Shown piece by piece: positions 34,582-44,676 of a DNA stretch of 64,000 nucleotides (within the stretch, counting starts at the first letter, position 1; each line of letters begins with the position of its first letter). The stretch spans positions 12,835,501 through 12,899,500 of the forward strand of contig JASXTE010000007.1 of NCBI GenBank assembly GCA_030280995.1, written 5' to 3'. This DNA is from Hemileia vastatrix. Taxonomy: Eukaryota > Basidiomycota > Pucciniomycetes > Pucciniales > Zaghouaniaceae. The notes below the pieces were generated by a model. That model ran no database searches and was not told the origin of the DNA. It saw nothing but the letters and a program-made list of their open reading frames with translations. Position numbers and translations under genes: made by a program.

Positions 34582-35358
34582 TACTAAGTGTAAATAGTGC
34601 CTCCATTTTTTAGCACTTATTCCACACATGTTAACTAATGCATCCTTTATAACTTGATGCCCTCTTTCAACCATTCCTTCAGCTTCAGGATAATAAGGAG
34701 TTGCTACCCTAACAGCAGCTATCTGACTTGAGTCAACTTCTAAATAAATTCTACCTGCATCTTTTCCATAATCCAACTTATGCAGGACAATATCTTTTCT
34801 CACAACTTTTTCCAGCTTCAAAAATGCCTTCTCACACTCTTCATCCCACTGCCAGTCTGCATACTTTCTTGTTAACCTTCTCAATGGAGCTGCCAATGAA
34901 GAAAAGTCCTTGATAAACATTAGAAAATAAACACATACGCCTAAAAACCCCCTAACTTTGGTTGTATTCTTGGGTCTTGGCCAGGACTGAATTTTATTCA
35001 CTTTCTTCTTGGACATAATCCTACCCTCTCTACATACCACATGACCTAAAATCTCTAAAGCTTGCACACAACATGAAAATTTTGAACCCAAAATAGTTAA
35101 ACCAGCTTCTTCAATTCTAAACAAAATCCTGTCTAAAGTGATTGCATACTCCCAGATGAATTTTTGTATCCCTGGGTTCTCCTCCAACACTTCATCATTG
35201 TAATATGTTGAAGGTCCTTTAATTCTTCCATTGTCAATAAAGATTCCAGCATATTGAGGAATTTCATCTTGAAGAATCCAAGCCATCTGAGCTTGATAAA
35301 CAGCAACTGAATTTGTTTCTGCTTGAGGTAATGATGTCGATTGTAATTGTCCTAGCGG
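34582..35358 (-). pseudogene. RT fused by deletion to integrase (element H)
   Basis: Reads RT (NSVAVYQAQMAWILQDEIPQ, then FIDN where J has FIDD), connection and thumb, up to EVDSSQIAA. It then jumps directly and in frame to VRVATPYYPEAEGMVERGHQ of integrase at about 34,715. About 1.5 kb present in J (RNase H, linker, zinc finger, most of the catalytic core) is missing. The first dozen codons of the open frame (above 35,358) come from the LTR of I. RT is dead by D-to-N change and deletion. Confidence 0.88.
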
Positions 35359-36698
35359 TGTAGACTGTTCTAAAGTACTAAGAAGTAGACACAATGCGAG
35401 ATGGGTTGGTTCTCCTTTTTAATTTATAAAAAGAAGTGCCTGCCACTCTTATTTTTAAAGACAGTGTAATAATGTGTAACACTAATATTTGACTAGAAAG
35501 TTTATAAGTTGAGATGAGTTAAAGATAAGGAAAAACAAGTATTACTATCTGGATATTTCTATTCTTAACAAGCGCTATTATCCACAGCTACTCCCTCTTG
35601 AAGCGCTCTCTTTGAATATGCCTTATTATAGTAATAAAATATCTCTAATAATAGTTAATCCCACTGAATCTATATATTCTCTCTATGTTGCACTCTTTTA
35701 CTATACTATATGAAAGACACACACAGACGCACAAACTCTAAAAAACTCAGAAAATACCTTTTAATACTCTCTCAAAAAATTAATCACAAAAAGATCTAAT
35801 ATCTTATACTGGGTATTATGACTATAGCTACATGTATATCTCTATATTGATTTTTCTATGATCTGCTTTTTAAAATGACAACTAATGCGATTTTTCTTAT
35901 TTTATTAACTAAATAGATAGATCAACCAGTCCTCTCTTTTTTTTTCTCTACCTAATAGTCCTCCTTTTATATTCTTCCAGCGCTCAAGACACAGTTCCCT
36001 AATGGATCTACAGCGCTGACTCTAGCGCCACATTAGTAAAACAATAACTAATTTATTAGTATGCTAATTACACTGCTTGAAACAACTACAGAGCCTAAAT
36101 CAGACCCTATAATTACTAACACTAGTATTAACTTGTTTCACTGATTCTCCACATATGCGCTTTTAACTATACCTTGTTTTGTTTCAGCGCTAGTTCCAGG
36201 TTTGACTTATCCTAATGCTGCGTCTAGTTGCCTTAACTCTTGGGTAGTTTTACGATTGAGTCCCCACTCTCTTTGCTTTAATACTAGGTTCGTAGTTCTG
36301 ACAGCTCGCTTAACTAGTTAGCCTTCTTCATTACTTGTCTCAGTAAGTTTCCTAACTGGCTGCGGTACAGCATACCATGCACTTGAGTTGTCCTTAATCC
36401 ATGACTTTCTTCTTAATGCGTAACACATACTTTTTGGAAAGCCCAAATCCATATTGTTTAGCGCTTAATAGTCCTAAGTTAATAATACACAATTCCCTAT
36501 TATGTGGCACATCTTGCTGCAAAATCCGAGCGCACAGACCCTTAATCTTTTTCTGTGCTTCCATTTCCTTTGTTCCTTGAAACACACAAATACATATTAT
36601 ATTTTAACATTTCCTGCTGCACTAACTCCCCTTTGTTCTTCCTGGACTACGCGCGCTGATTGGTCTAAAATCACGCTTCCTGCGAGGTGCGTACCACA
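35359..36698 (-). repeat. 3' LTR of element I
   Basis: TGTAGACTGTTC to GCGTACCACA, 1,340 bp, followed by the polypurine tract TCCTCCCTCTAC (plus) at 36,699-36,710. The palindrome AGCGCT occurs six times (35,571; 35,602; 35,979; 36,012; 36,186; 36,460), a marked excess in AT-rich DNA. Minus-strand TATAAAA at about 35,964-35,970. Confidence 0.92.
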
Positions 36699-36730
36699 TC
36701 CTCCCTCTACTCGCGACTGTCCCCAGGAGC

Positions 36731-36741
36731 CCATAAATACC
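36731..36741 (+). promoter_or_regulatory. possible TATA box of accessory gene I-A
   Basis: CCATAAATACC lies 100 nt upstream of the ATG at 36,841 and just outside the LTR, so the gene may have its own promoter or use an antisense promoter in the 3' LTR. Confidence 0.4.
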
Positions 36742-36840
36742 CTGTGTCTTGCAGCGTTTTCTTCCTCCATCTTCTATCCTTTTCCTTCGTCATCTTATTC
36801 TTCTCTTTTCTTATTATCTTTATTATTTTTATCTTTCACA

Positions 36841-37881
36841 ATGAATACCAGAAGAACCCCTCCTAAAGCTGAAAATACCACCAACATCGTGCACTCTATT
36901 CGACAGTTCGTGCGCACTCAGCCCCCTACTGCTTCCCCAACAACGCCCATAACCACACTGATGGGTGGGATGAGATGCACTCGTTGCATTGAAAATGGCA
37001 TAACTCCATGTCATTTTTCAAAAGCCCGCCGTGGCAATACTTTCTTCACTGTAAGTTCTCTTCATTCTTCCCATTTGTTACTAACCTTTTCATTTTTCTT
37101 TTATTCCTAGTCATGTGATTACTGCAAGAAACACAAGAAGAAATGCAGTTACGATGGGCCGCCCACTGTTGCGCACCTGGACCCAAATGCTTCTACAACA
37201 AATATGATGAGTCAAATGACCATCAAGCGCCCGGCGCCTGCTCCTGCTACCCCTCCTAACAACAAATGAGCCAAGGTTGGTTATCCCGAGCCTACTCCCA
37301 GTAGCTTTGCTTCTGTCCCTAAAGCTCTTTTATCGGAGGAAAGTACAGTAAGTTTATTTTTCTTACTTCTTCCCTTTCTAACACTAACATTCTCTCTTTC
37401 CTTTTTTTTTTTTATGTAGAATGCGCCAGGTACTCCTTACGCTGAAACGCCTCCGCCTCCTATCACTCCACTATTCCTTCCTTCCTTGGAAGAAGATTTC
37501 TTCTGGGATACGATGCCTACTCCCGATCCTACTCCTCGTTCGCCCACTCCTGACTGGACTGATATGCAGCCGGTCTTCAATACCGTCACTCCGGTTGAAT
37601 GGCCAACCAAGAACTTTCCGGTAGTAGATGACGATGAGCCCGCCATGGCTTAAAACTGGGAATTTTCAGAACAAATCGCCTGCGCTCCTTACAATGAGAC
37701 CATGCGTCGTATGAATAACATGATTGGGGCAGTCGAAACATTCCTCGAGGAGGTTCCGGTTTATACTCGCGCCGAGTATAATAAACGAAAACAACTAATA
37801 GCTGCCTTGCAACAAAACATGCAAGAAGCTGTTAACGATTGGGCTTTCTGCGTCCCAATCTTTGATGAAGCAGAATACTAA
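36841..37881 (+). pseudogene. accessory Cys6-cluster gene I-A (spliced)
   Basis: Exon 1 (36,841-37,050) encodes C46, C49 and C57. A 60-nt intron (GTAAGT, branch TTACTAAC, TTCCTAG; 37,051-37,110) splits the cluster. Exon 2 begins with C72, C75 and C82 in a basic loop (KKHKKK). A second intron of 72 nt (37,348-37,419, branch CACTAAC) leads to exon 3, with a helical C-terminal end. Two in-frame stops, TGA 37,267-37,269 and TAA 37,651-37,653, both explicable as C-to-T changes, make it a probable pseudogene. Cluster C-x2-C-x7-C-x14-C-x2-C-x6-C resembles Zn2Cys6. Role unknown. Confidence 0.75.
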
Positions 37882-38003
37882 AAAAATATTTTCTTTTGTA
37901 TTTATTCCTTGTAATGTATATAGCCTTGTAAAAAATGTAATATATATTTATTTATTTTTATTATTATTTTCACTTAAATTTCCTGTGAGAACTCTACAAC
38001 CGT
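37882..38003. other. short noncoding stretch of I up to the J insertion
   Basis: AT-rich 3' region after accessory gene I-A. The last four bases, CCGT (38,000-38,003), are the target duplication of J, repeated at 50,850-50,853. Confidence 0.8.
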
Positions 38004-39113
38004 TATGGTAAGGTAAACTCTTACAGTCGCCTTGCTGTAAGCAGAATCAGGAGGAGATATATGGATTTAGCTGAAAACCCCTTCCTTCCAATAAAAATAA
38101 CAAAGTAGGTGTTCTAAATCACTAAGCTAACCAATCTACTTAGATCTGATTGATAAAAATAATGAAACTCTAAAATAATTAACGCTTATTGAGATTTAAT
38201 GAAAGTGGCTGTTGATAAAGAAATACTGATAACAACAATTAAGGTGTACCAGTGAAAGATCTGAAAAGATTGACTTTTATGTTTTTATAATAATTTTAAT
38301 TTTTATGAGACAGCAATAATCAAGTCCCAGCGATGAAGACCTTTCTAAAGATACCCTGTATGAAGTGTTATTTAAACTGTTGAATTGTATTTCTAAGATG
38401 TTATGTAAAAAATAATAATGTTATAAGGGTATTACAAGTTATTTTAATTTGTTGAGTAATAAAAAATGAGACTGTAGTGGTTAAAGATTAAGCTGTATTA
38501 TCTGTTTCCCCCCTCAATTTCGAGTTTGAGAAGCGCTTAAGTATTCCTAGTCACGTGCCTAAGTTTTCCCCTCCAGAGCTCTTCCAGAGTCAATCCGGAG
38601 CCCGTATGGAGTCCGTACGGAGTCAAAACGGAGTCCGTCTAGACTTCCGGACTCAATTTAGAACCTCAAAACCATAATAAAAAATCTAGAAAAATTACAC
38701 ATAATAGAGCTACTTCCCCTTTACCTACCAAACTAATTTTCGTAGTCTGCGCAGCTCTAATTACCCCGTGAAAATTCATCAAAGTTAAGTAATTTTTGAA
38801 AACGTAAATATTTCTATAAAACTTTATTCATTTAAAAATATAAGAAAAATAGTAAAAATTCTGGGAAAATTTCCCAAGGTTCTTGAGTGACTTGACTTGA
38901 TACTTATAAATTTTTTAGACCATAAAAATAAGTTTTCTCCGCAAAATAAATTGTATTTGTGTAGGCATTTGCTCGTGAACAATTTCTTCATATTTTAAAC
39001 TCCAATAAATTAAATAAAACCCTTTTATATAAAAAAATAATAACGCCAATCTTGCACGCTGTAATAACTCCATTTACATATTTAGGTGCTGTACTAAACT
39101 TTAGGCTACCACA
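38004..39113 (-). repeat. 3' LTR of element J
   Basis: TATGGTAAGG to GGCTACCACA, 1,110 bp, with imperfect inverted ends TATGGTA/TACCACA. The polypurine tract TCCTCCCTCCAA (plus) follows at 39,114-39,125. At 38,596-38,637 it carries CGG-N3-CCG motifs (two full, others with one mutated half). Confidence 0.93.
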
Positions 39114-39125
39114 TCCTCCCTCCAA

Positions 39126-40347
39126 TCGAGAATGTCCCCATTCTTAAAACTTTGCATAAGTGGTTGAGAAATTCCAAAAGAATTATCTTTTCTAATAAAA
39201 TAATTTGATAAATTTGTTTTAGCTGGTCTTCTTTTAAATCTTTATAATAAAAACGTTGTTTCTTCTTCTCTGGCTTGATATAACATAAAATAAAATAAAA
39301 TAAATCTTGTGATGATTCCACTACAAGAGCAAGGTTTGAATCCCTTCAGACTCCCATATACCAGTCTTCCTTCTTGTCACAGCATTGAGAGAGTGGATCT
39401 TCCTATGAGCCGAATACTCCTGATTCCAATCTCATAGGGCCCCCCACTGAGCCGAATTCTATGATTCCAATCTCGCCATAAGGTCCTCCAAGCTTCACAC
39501 CAAAAAAAAAATGGCCTAACTATGAGGCACTAAAAAAAAATCATTCCCTAAAATCCAACTACCATCCTAACTTCTGATTCCTTCATCACAATTTTCAAAC
39601 TTTGCTATACAGCAAACCCATAAAATACTTTTGCCAGGCTTCCAATAATAATTTTAACTTTAGACCATGTTAAAGCGCCACAAATTTTACCTAATTAACC
39701 ATTATGCTTTCATTAGCATCATCACCACCTAAAATTTTAACCTCCTAAAGCTTATCAGCACCCAATTCCAGAAATAATTGAATAACCAGTTTAGAGTCTT
39801 AGTGGACAGTGATAAATTAAAAGATTGAATTGAGTTATCCAAACAAGATTGACATTCCAGTTTAAAGTCTTGGTGGACCAAACATATAATCGATTGCCAG
39901 TTTATGGTCTTGGTGGACCAAAGATCGTTTAGGTGCATAAATAACTTGATAAATTCCTAAGTAAAGCCTAGGCTTGACCAAAGATTGAATAAATTTGATA
40001 ATCCAGTTTAATGTCATAGTGGACCAAACATTTGATCGACAAGTAATCCAGTATAAGGTCATAGTGGACCAATGAATGTTGAATTATCCTGCAGATATTA
40101 ATTTTCCAGTTTAAAGTCATAGTGGACTAAACAATGAATGAACTACCAGTTTAAAGTCATGGTGGACCAAACATTTAATCGATAAGAAATCCAGTTTAAG
40201 GTCATGGTGGACCCAACACTTGATAATAGTCCAGTTTAAGGTCTTAGTGGACCTAACAACTTCTCTATCCTTGAACCCAGATCCTGCCACCAGCTTTCTT
40301 CATCCTAGTTTCAAGTTTTCTTCTTCAAAAAAATATCTCCTAACAAG
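39126..40347. other. noncoding stretch of J between LTR and accessory gene
   Basis: No gene seen. Holds the GCAAGGTTTGAATCCCTTCA block and diverged 34-bp repeat units shared with H (39,325-39,500), then nine AGTTTA mini-hairpins (39,785-40,254) with stems AGTC/GACT, GGTC/GACC and a few one-mismatch versions. Confidence 0.8.
39785..40254. repeat. array of AGTTTA mini-hairpins in element J
   Basis: Nine copies of CCAGTTTA plus stem-loop. Clear examples: AGTC-ATAGTG-GACT at 40,115-40,128 and GGTC-TTAGTG-GACC at 40,240-40,253. Loops follow the pattern (A/T)T-n-n-n-G. Confidence 0.9.
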
Positions 40348-41361
40348 ATGAAACCTTCTGACTTCATTGCTTCAGCTGATCAATCTTGCAAATACTGTGC
40401 CTTCACCCATAGGGAATGTATCTTCTCTTTTAACTGGCAAAAGAACACTTATAACAGGGCCTGTTTAGCCTGCTATGAGAAGAAAAGAAAATGTTCTGGC
40501 TTGAACTGTGGTTCTTTCCCCATCACTGCTACTAGCTTCGCCGCCTTCTGCAAACCTCTTCCTTCTTCTTCACCTTCTACTCCACCCCCTATTCCATCAA
40601 CCTCTAAAGATCCCATACCTTTTTCTCCATCAGCCTATTTAAACCTTTCTCCATCACCTAATCCTCTGGGTCCTTCTCTCCAATCTAGACTTGCTGCTAC
40701 TCCCCCAAGAACTCTTGCTGCTCCCAGGGTGATGCTTCAACCTTCTAACAATTCTTCTCCTTCTTCCAACATCTTGAAGCACAAAAGGTCCTATAATAGC
40801 CAGCAGTCTTCATCTTCTCTTGTATCATCCAAAAGGCCCAGAACATCTACTTCAAACACCAAATCCAACACCAGTCCTCCTCATCTATCAAAAATAAAAA
40901 ATCCTTTCCTAAACATAAAAAATCCCACTCCATTACCAAGTAAGCCATTTATCTATGATCATGATAGTGTTGACACAGGTTAGTTGTCTCTTTTTATTTT
41001 CTTAATCTTCAGGTTTTAATTTGCTGATATTTTAATTTGATAAGCGTCCACCGGTTCTCCAATTTCATATTCTGCTTATGAACTACCAGAACCTAATCCA
41101 AGCTTCCCTAGAGTTCCAATTCACCTAGTGTCTGAAAAGCTTTTTGCTAATTTTAATAACCTTATCGCTTATTTCCAACGATACCCGCCCTCTGATAGAT
41201 CAGAATCTTGGATGAGAGAGCAACTGTTAAGAGACCTTTTCAAAATAGCCAACTGGCTTCAACACTATCGTGACCGTGAAATAAGATTCGAATCCCAGGA
41301 AATCGATCAAGGTCCTTCTAAATTTTCTAATTTCGATTCTTCAAAAGATAACAACCCTTGA
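40348..41361 (+). CDS. accessory Cys6-cluster gene of element J (spliced)
   Basis: Exon 1 (40,348-40,978) encodes C14, C17, C24, C39, C42 and C49 (C-x2-C-x6-C-x14-C-x2-C-x6-C) with a basic last loop (YEKKRK), then a long Ser/Pro-rich linker with basic patches (SSKRPRTSTS). A 66-nt intron is likely (GTTAGT at 40,979, branch GCTGAT, acceptor AAG at 41,044; an alternative donor GTAAGC at 40,940 keeps frame). Exon 2 to the TGA at 41,359-41,361 gives a helical tail. About 315 residues, no stop. It is convergent with integrase. Zn2Cys6-like DNA binding is inference; it could instead bind RNA. Confidence 0.72.
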
Positions 41362-41616
41362 TGGTGTTCTTCCTGGTATGTAGCTTTCTTGAATAATGTT
41401 TGAAAAATAAAATATAAAAATCTAAACTACCTAAAACTAAAATACCTTTTATTATTATTATTTTTTATTTTTATTTTTTTTTTTTATATTATTTTTTTTT
41501 TTTTTTTTTTTTTTTTAGTTTTTTTTTTTAGTTTATTTTATTTTATTTTATTTTTTTTTATTTATTTTATTTTTTTAATTTTTATTTTATTTTTTTATTT
41601 TTATTTTAATTTTTTA

Positions 41617-41647
<31 letters not shown>

Positions 41648-42601
41648 TGATTTTTAAATTTAAAATAAAAGATTTTAGAAAAGATAGTTTTGAAATAAAA
41701 GTTAAAATTTAATTTTTAAAGAAAGATAAATGAGTGTGAAAAGAAAGATAAAAAAAAGGTAATAAAAAAAATTTTAAAATAAAATTTTAAAAGATGCCCC
41801 CCGGCCATTTGATGAGCCGTACCCTCGACATCATACCCACATCCAAGTGCAACTTGATGTGGTTACACAATTTTAAGAAATTGAAAAGAAAAGAAAAGAA
41901 AAGAAAGTTTTTAGAAGATAATTTTTATAATGATGATCACTGGGTGGGCTCCCTCCAATTTATAAAAATGATTAGAGACCACCAGTGAGCATCACCTTTA
42001 CAATAATTCATAATATAAATTAAAGAAAAGAAATCACAATCTACATAAAAAAATCAAAAACAAAATAAAATAAAAAGAATCTTGAATCCGGCGTTGAGAG
42101 CGGTGTCTCTTGATTCGTTCCAGTTTATAGTCTTAGTGGACTTCCTAAAATTGAAAGACAAAGCCAGGATTCAACTAGAAACAGGGAAAATTTTGGAAAC
42201 GAACATTATGGGGTAATTGTGTATAGAGCAGCCAGCCCATCAATTACCCCCACACTTGCCAATATTAAATTAAGAAGGTTCCCCTGTGAACACTTCTTCC
42301 AATAAATTTTAAAAATTTTCCAACACTATCTTCACCCATATTTTAAGAATTTTAAGTTTTTGAAAATTTCAAAGAAGGTCTTCTTGCATTTCGTTAAGTT
42401 TCATCACAGTTTCGTTGACCATATACAGTGTAACGATAGTAAAGTATTTTGATAAAAAAAAGATAGTTTATCCTCGTTGCGGAGGTATCCATAAAATTTC
42501 GTAGATATCATAGTTTATCCTCATTGCGGAGGAATCCATAAAGTTTCATTAATATCATAGTTTATCCTCATTGCGGAGGAATCCATAAAGTTTCATTAAT
42601 A
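41362..42601. other. noncoding stretch of J with structured block
   Basis: Contains a ~200-nt T-rich low-complexity tract (41,447-41,649), a structured block (41,790-42,303) and four CCTC/GAGG hairpins (from 42,463; the last runs into the integrase end). Hairpins in the block: 41,837-41,862 (CCACAT/ATGTGG, CAAGT/ACTTG), 41,932-41,993 (GATG/CATC, TCACTGG/CCAGTGA, TGG/CCA) and 42,274-42,296. The block is conserved in H (33,280-33,790). Confidence 0.75.
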
Positions 42602-43873
42602 TCATAGTTTATCCTCATTGCGGAGGAATACTTCGGCACTCCTGGTGCCTCTAGGATAGAACCGTTTCACTTGATCGGCCGCTACCCTCTTCTTTAATAC
42701 TACTCCATCCAACTCTTCTAGCACATATGAACCGCCGGAAACTTGCTCCTTGATTTTATACGGTCCATTCCACCTATCTGTGAACATCTTTCCCCACTGA
42801 CTTTCCAAACTCCTATTATACACCAGGACCATATCTCCTGGGTTCAAAGGTTTCCTTAATCGATGTGCCAATCGCTCATCCCAATATCTGACTGATTGAT
42901 TTCGGATCTTCATCATCCGCGAATATGCCTTTTCTAAATATTCTTCTTTCTTTTCTAGCTGCATCATTCTTGCACACAATAATTCTTCAGTAGTTTTGAC
43001 CGTGTCCCAGTCAACTCCAAGATATGATTCAGCTTCTAAATCAACTGGTAAAACTGCTTTCTGTCCAAAAACAAGTTCATAAGGTGAAAATCCGGTCGTC
43101 CTTTTGGCAGTGATTCGATCAGCAAATAAAACTAAAGGTAAATAGTGCCTCCACTTTTCGGCACTTGTCCCACACATTTTAACTAAAGCATCCTTGATAA
43201 CTTGATGCCCTCTTTCAACCATGCTTTCAGCTTCAGGATAATATGGGGTTGCTACCCTAACCTTTGATCCAACTTTCAATACGGCCTCTTTAAACTCTGT
43301 CCCAAATTCAGGACCTCCATCTACCGTTACCAACTTCATCACCCCATACCTATATACCCAATTATTCAAAAAAAATTCTGCCACATTTTTGGCAGTTAAA
43401 TTAATAAGAGGCGCTGCCTCTACCCAACCAGATAAATCATCTCTGGCCACAATTAAATATTTATACCTTCCCTCTTTTATATGAACGGCATCTAAACTTA
43501 CTCTTCCAAAGAGCGTATATTCACCGGTCGCGCGTCCAGGTTCTTTTGGCCTTAAATAACTTCGTCTTTGACATTCTTCGCATGACTGAACCCACTGTTT
43601 AACAGCCATCTTCATGCCAGGCCACCAAAATCGATCAGAAATTCTTCTAAATGTTTCTCCAACGCCTCTATGCCCGAGATCTTCATGCAGTGATTTCAAA
43701 ACTAATTCTTGCCCCTTCTGTTGAGTTATAACTACTTGAGGATTTGGATACCTCCTCCTCATTAAACGTCGACCAGATAGGTAAAACGTAGATGACTTCC
43801 TCTTGATAGCCACCCATTCATCGTCTTCACAATCTTCTGGCCTCTCTAAAGTCAACAAATATTTGACTAACAA
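42602..43873 (-). CDS. integrase (element J)
   Basis: 423-codon open frame. Zinc finger H63, H68, C98, C101 (HEDLGH...CEECQ). Catalytic D128 (VSLDAVHI), D185 (VTVDGGPEF) and probably E220 (MVERGHQ). C-terminal basic region with VRYWDERLAHRLRKP and a GPY-like DRWNGPYKIKEQ. It lacks the chromodomain seen in C, F and G, so it is a different Ty3/gypsy branch. It follows RNase H with a frameshift at a run of ten T (minus strand, 43,871-43,880), where the two frames overlap. The residues needed for strand transfer are all present. Confidence 0.9.
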   Translation of the reverse strand: MLVKYLLTLERPEDCEDDEWVAIKRKSSTFYLSGRRLMRRRYPNPQVVITQQKGQELVLKSLHEDLGHRGVGETFRRISDRFWWPGMKMAVKQWVQSCEECQRRSYLRPKEPGRATGEYTLFGRVSLDAVHIKEGRYKYLIVARDDLSGWVEAAPLINLTAKNVAEFFLNNWVYRYGVMKLVTVDGGPEFGTEFKEAVLKVGSKVRVATPYYPEAESMVERGHQVIKDALVKMCGTSAEKWRHYLPLVLFADRITAKRTTGFSPYELVFGQKAVLPVDLEAESYLGVDWDTVKTTEELLCARMMQLEKKEEYLEKAYSRMMKIRNQSVRYWDERLAHRLRKPLNPGDMVLVYNRSLESQWGKMFTDRWNGPYKIKEQVSGGSYVLEELDGVVLKKRVAADQVKRFYPRGTRSAEVFLRNEDKL

Positions 43874-44658
43874 AAAAAAAAACCAGTCTGACCCCAGACT
43901 TCATCTTGAAAATCGATTAATATAACATCAATAGGGACTTCTCTATCACCAATATCACCTGCACATGAATGAGCCAATAATCGTTGACCCCTAAATAAAT
44001 CTTTAATCGAGCTATGTCGACGTTTTTCTTCTGAACCTTTGGATCCTTTGAAAACCGTATTTGAAAATACCTCTTTCTCTTTATCCACCCTTTTATTTAA
44101 ATTCTCTAATTCTCCAACATATACACCATTCCTTAATTTACTACTATCCCACACTACCAATCCATTTTCCTCTACATACACCACATCTTCTTCTCCCTCC
44201 TCTCTGCCGAATTTATCTACACCTTTTCCAACACCTTTATTAACATAAAAACTATTTTCCAGTTTATCCTCTTGGTGGAGGTCATCATCATCATTATCTA
44301 AACACAATAGTCCTGCCAGTTTAACCTCATGGGGGAGGTATGGAAAGTCTTCAGCTCCTTTAGTGCTGGCTTTGATAATAGGTATATCTTCATCGAACTC
44401 TTCTGAGTCTGAATCTTCTTCAGTGGGTGGTCTCCTTGATAAACCATCTGGAATAGTAAAAGTCTTGCCAGGCTTATGAACTAAATCAAATGAAAAATGT
44501 TGAATAAAAGCTAGCCATCTAGTCATGGGTGCGTTTGGTAAACTTGGGGAATTAATCATCTGGATTAACGATTTCGCATCCACTTGCAACTCAAAATGTT
44601 GCCCCCACAAAATATGCTGAAGTTTCTTCAGTATTTTCGCCACACCACATAATTCCAA
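43867..44658 (-). CDS. RNase H C-terminal part and linker (element J)
   Basis: Continues RT in the same frame after one TAA (44,677-44,679, serine codon in I). It contains LELCGVAKILKKLQ, FELQVDAKSLIQM and KPGKTFTIPDGLSRRP of RNase H, then an acidic linker (EEDSDSEEFDED). Two AGTTTA hairpins fall inside the linker and are translated as PHEVKL and HQEDKL (44,258-44,345). The linker continues toward integrase and ends GFFFC at the T-run. Confidence 0.82.
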   Translation of the reverse strand: MELCGVAKILKKLQHILWGQHFELQVDAKSLIQMINSPSLPNAPMTRWLAFIQHFSFDLVHKPGKTFTIPDGLSRRPPTEEDSDSEEFDEDIPIIKASTKGAEDFPYLPHEVKLAGLLCLDNDDDDLHQEDKLENSFYVNKGVGKGVDKFGREEGEEDVVYVEENGLVVWDSSKLRNGVYVGELENLNKRVDKEKEVFSNTVFKGSKGSEEKRRHSSIKDLFRGQRLLAHSCAGDIGDREVPIDVILIDFQDEVWGQTGFFFC

Positions 44659-44676
44659 TTTTGGTTGAGAATATCT

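Larger units (their letters stand above)
29935..35358 (-). mobile_element. element H, 3' half (split by element I)
   Basis: Contains a truncated 3' LTR, antisense accessory gene, long noncoding tail, integrase end and RT. It continues at 60,408: the RT reading PLTTFDTPL at 60,412 joins GQLQ...NSVAVYQ at about 35,350. GCGG at 35,355-35,358 and 60,408-60,411 is the target duplication made by I. H is the oldest layer of the nest. Confidence 0.9.

Noticed and set aside
34579..35394. A 271-codon gene starting MCLLLSTLEQST
   Set aside because: The start and first dozen codons come from the LTR of I; the rest is decayed RT of H. Not a gene start.
32233..40254. Hairpin arrays as a CRISPR
   Set aside because: Repeats are degenerate, spacing is irregular, spacers are not unique sequence of even size, and there are no cas genes; context is a retrotransposon tail.
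41447..41649. Long T-rich tract as a poly(A) tail of a non-LTR element
   Set aside because: No LINE coding sequence or target duplication beside it; it lies within J, and H has a similar shorter low-complexity stretch at the same place.
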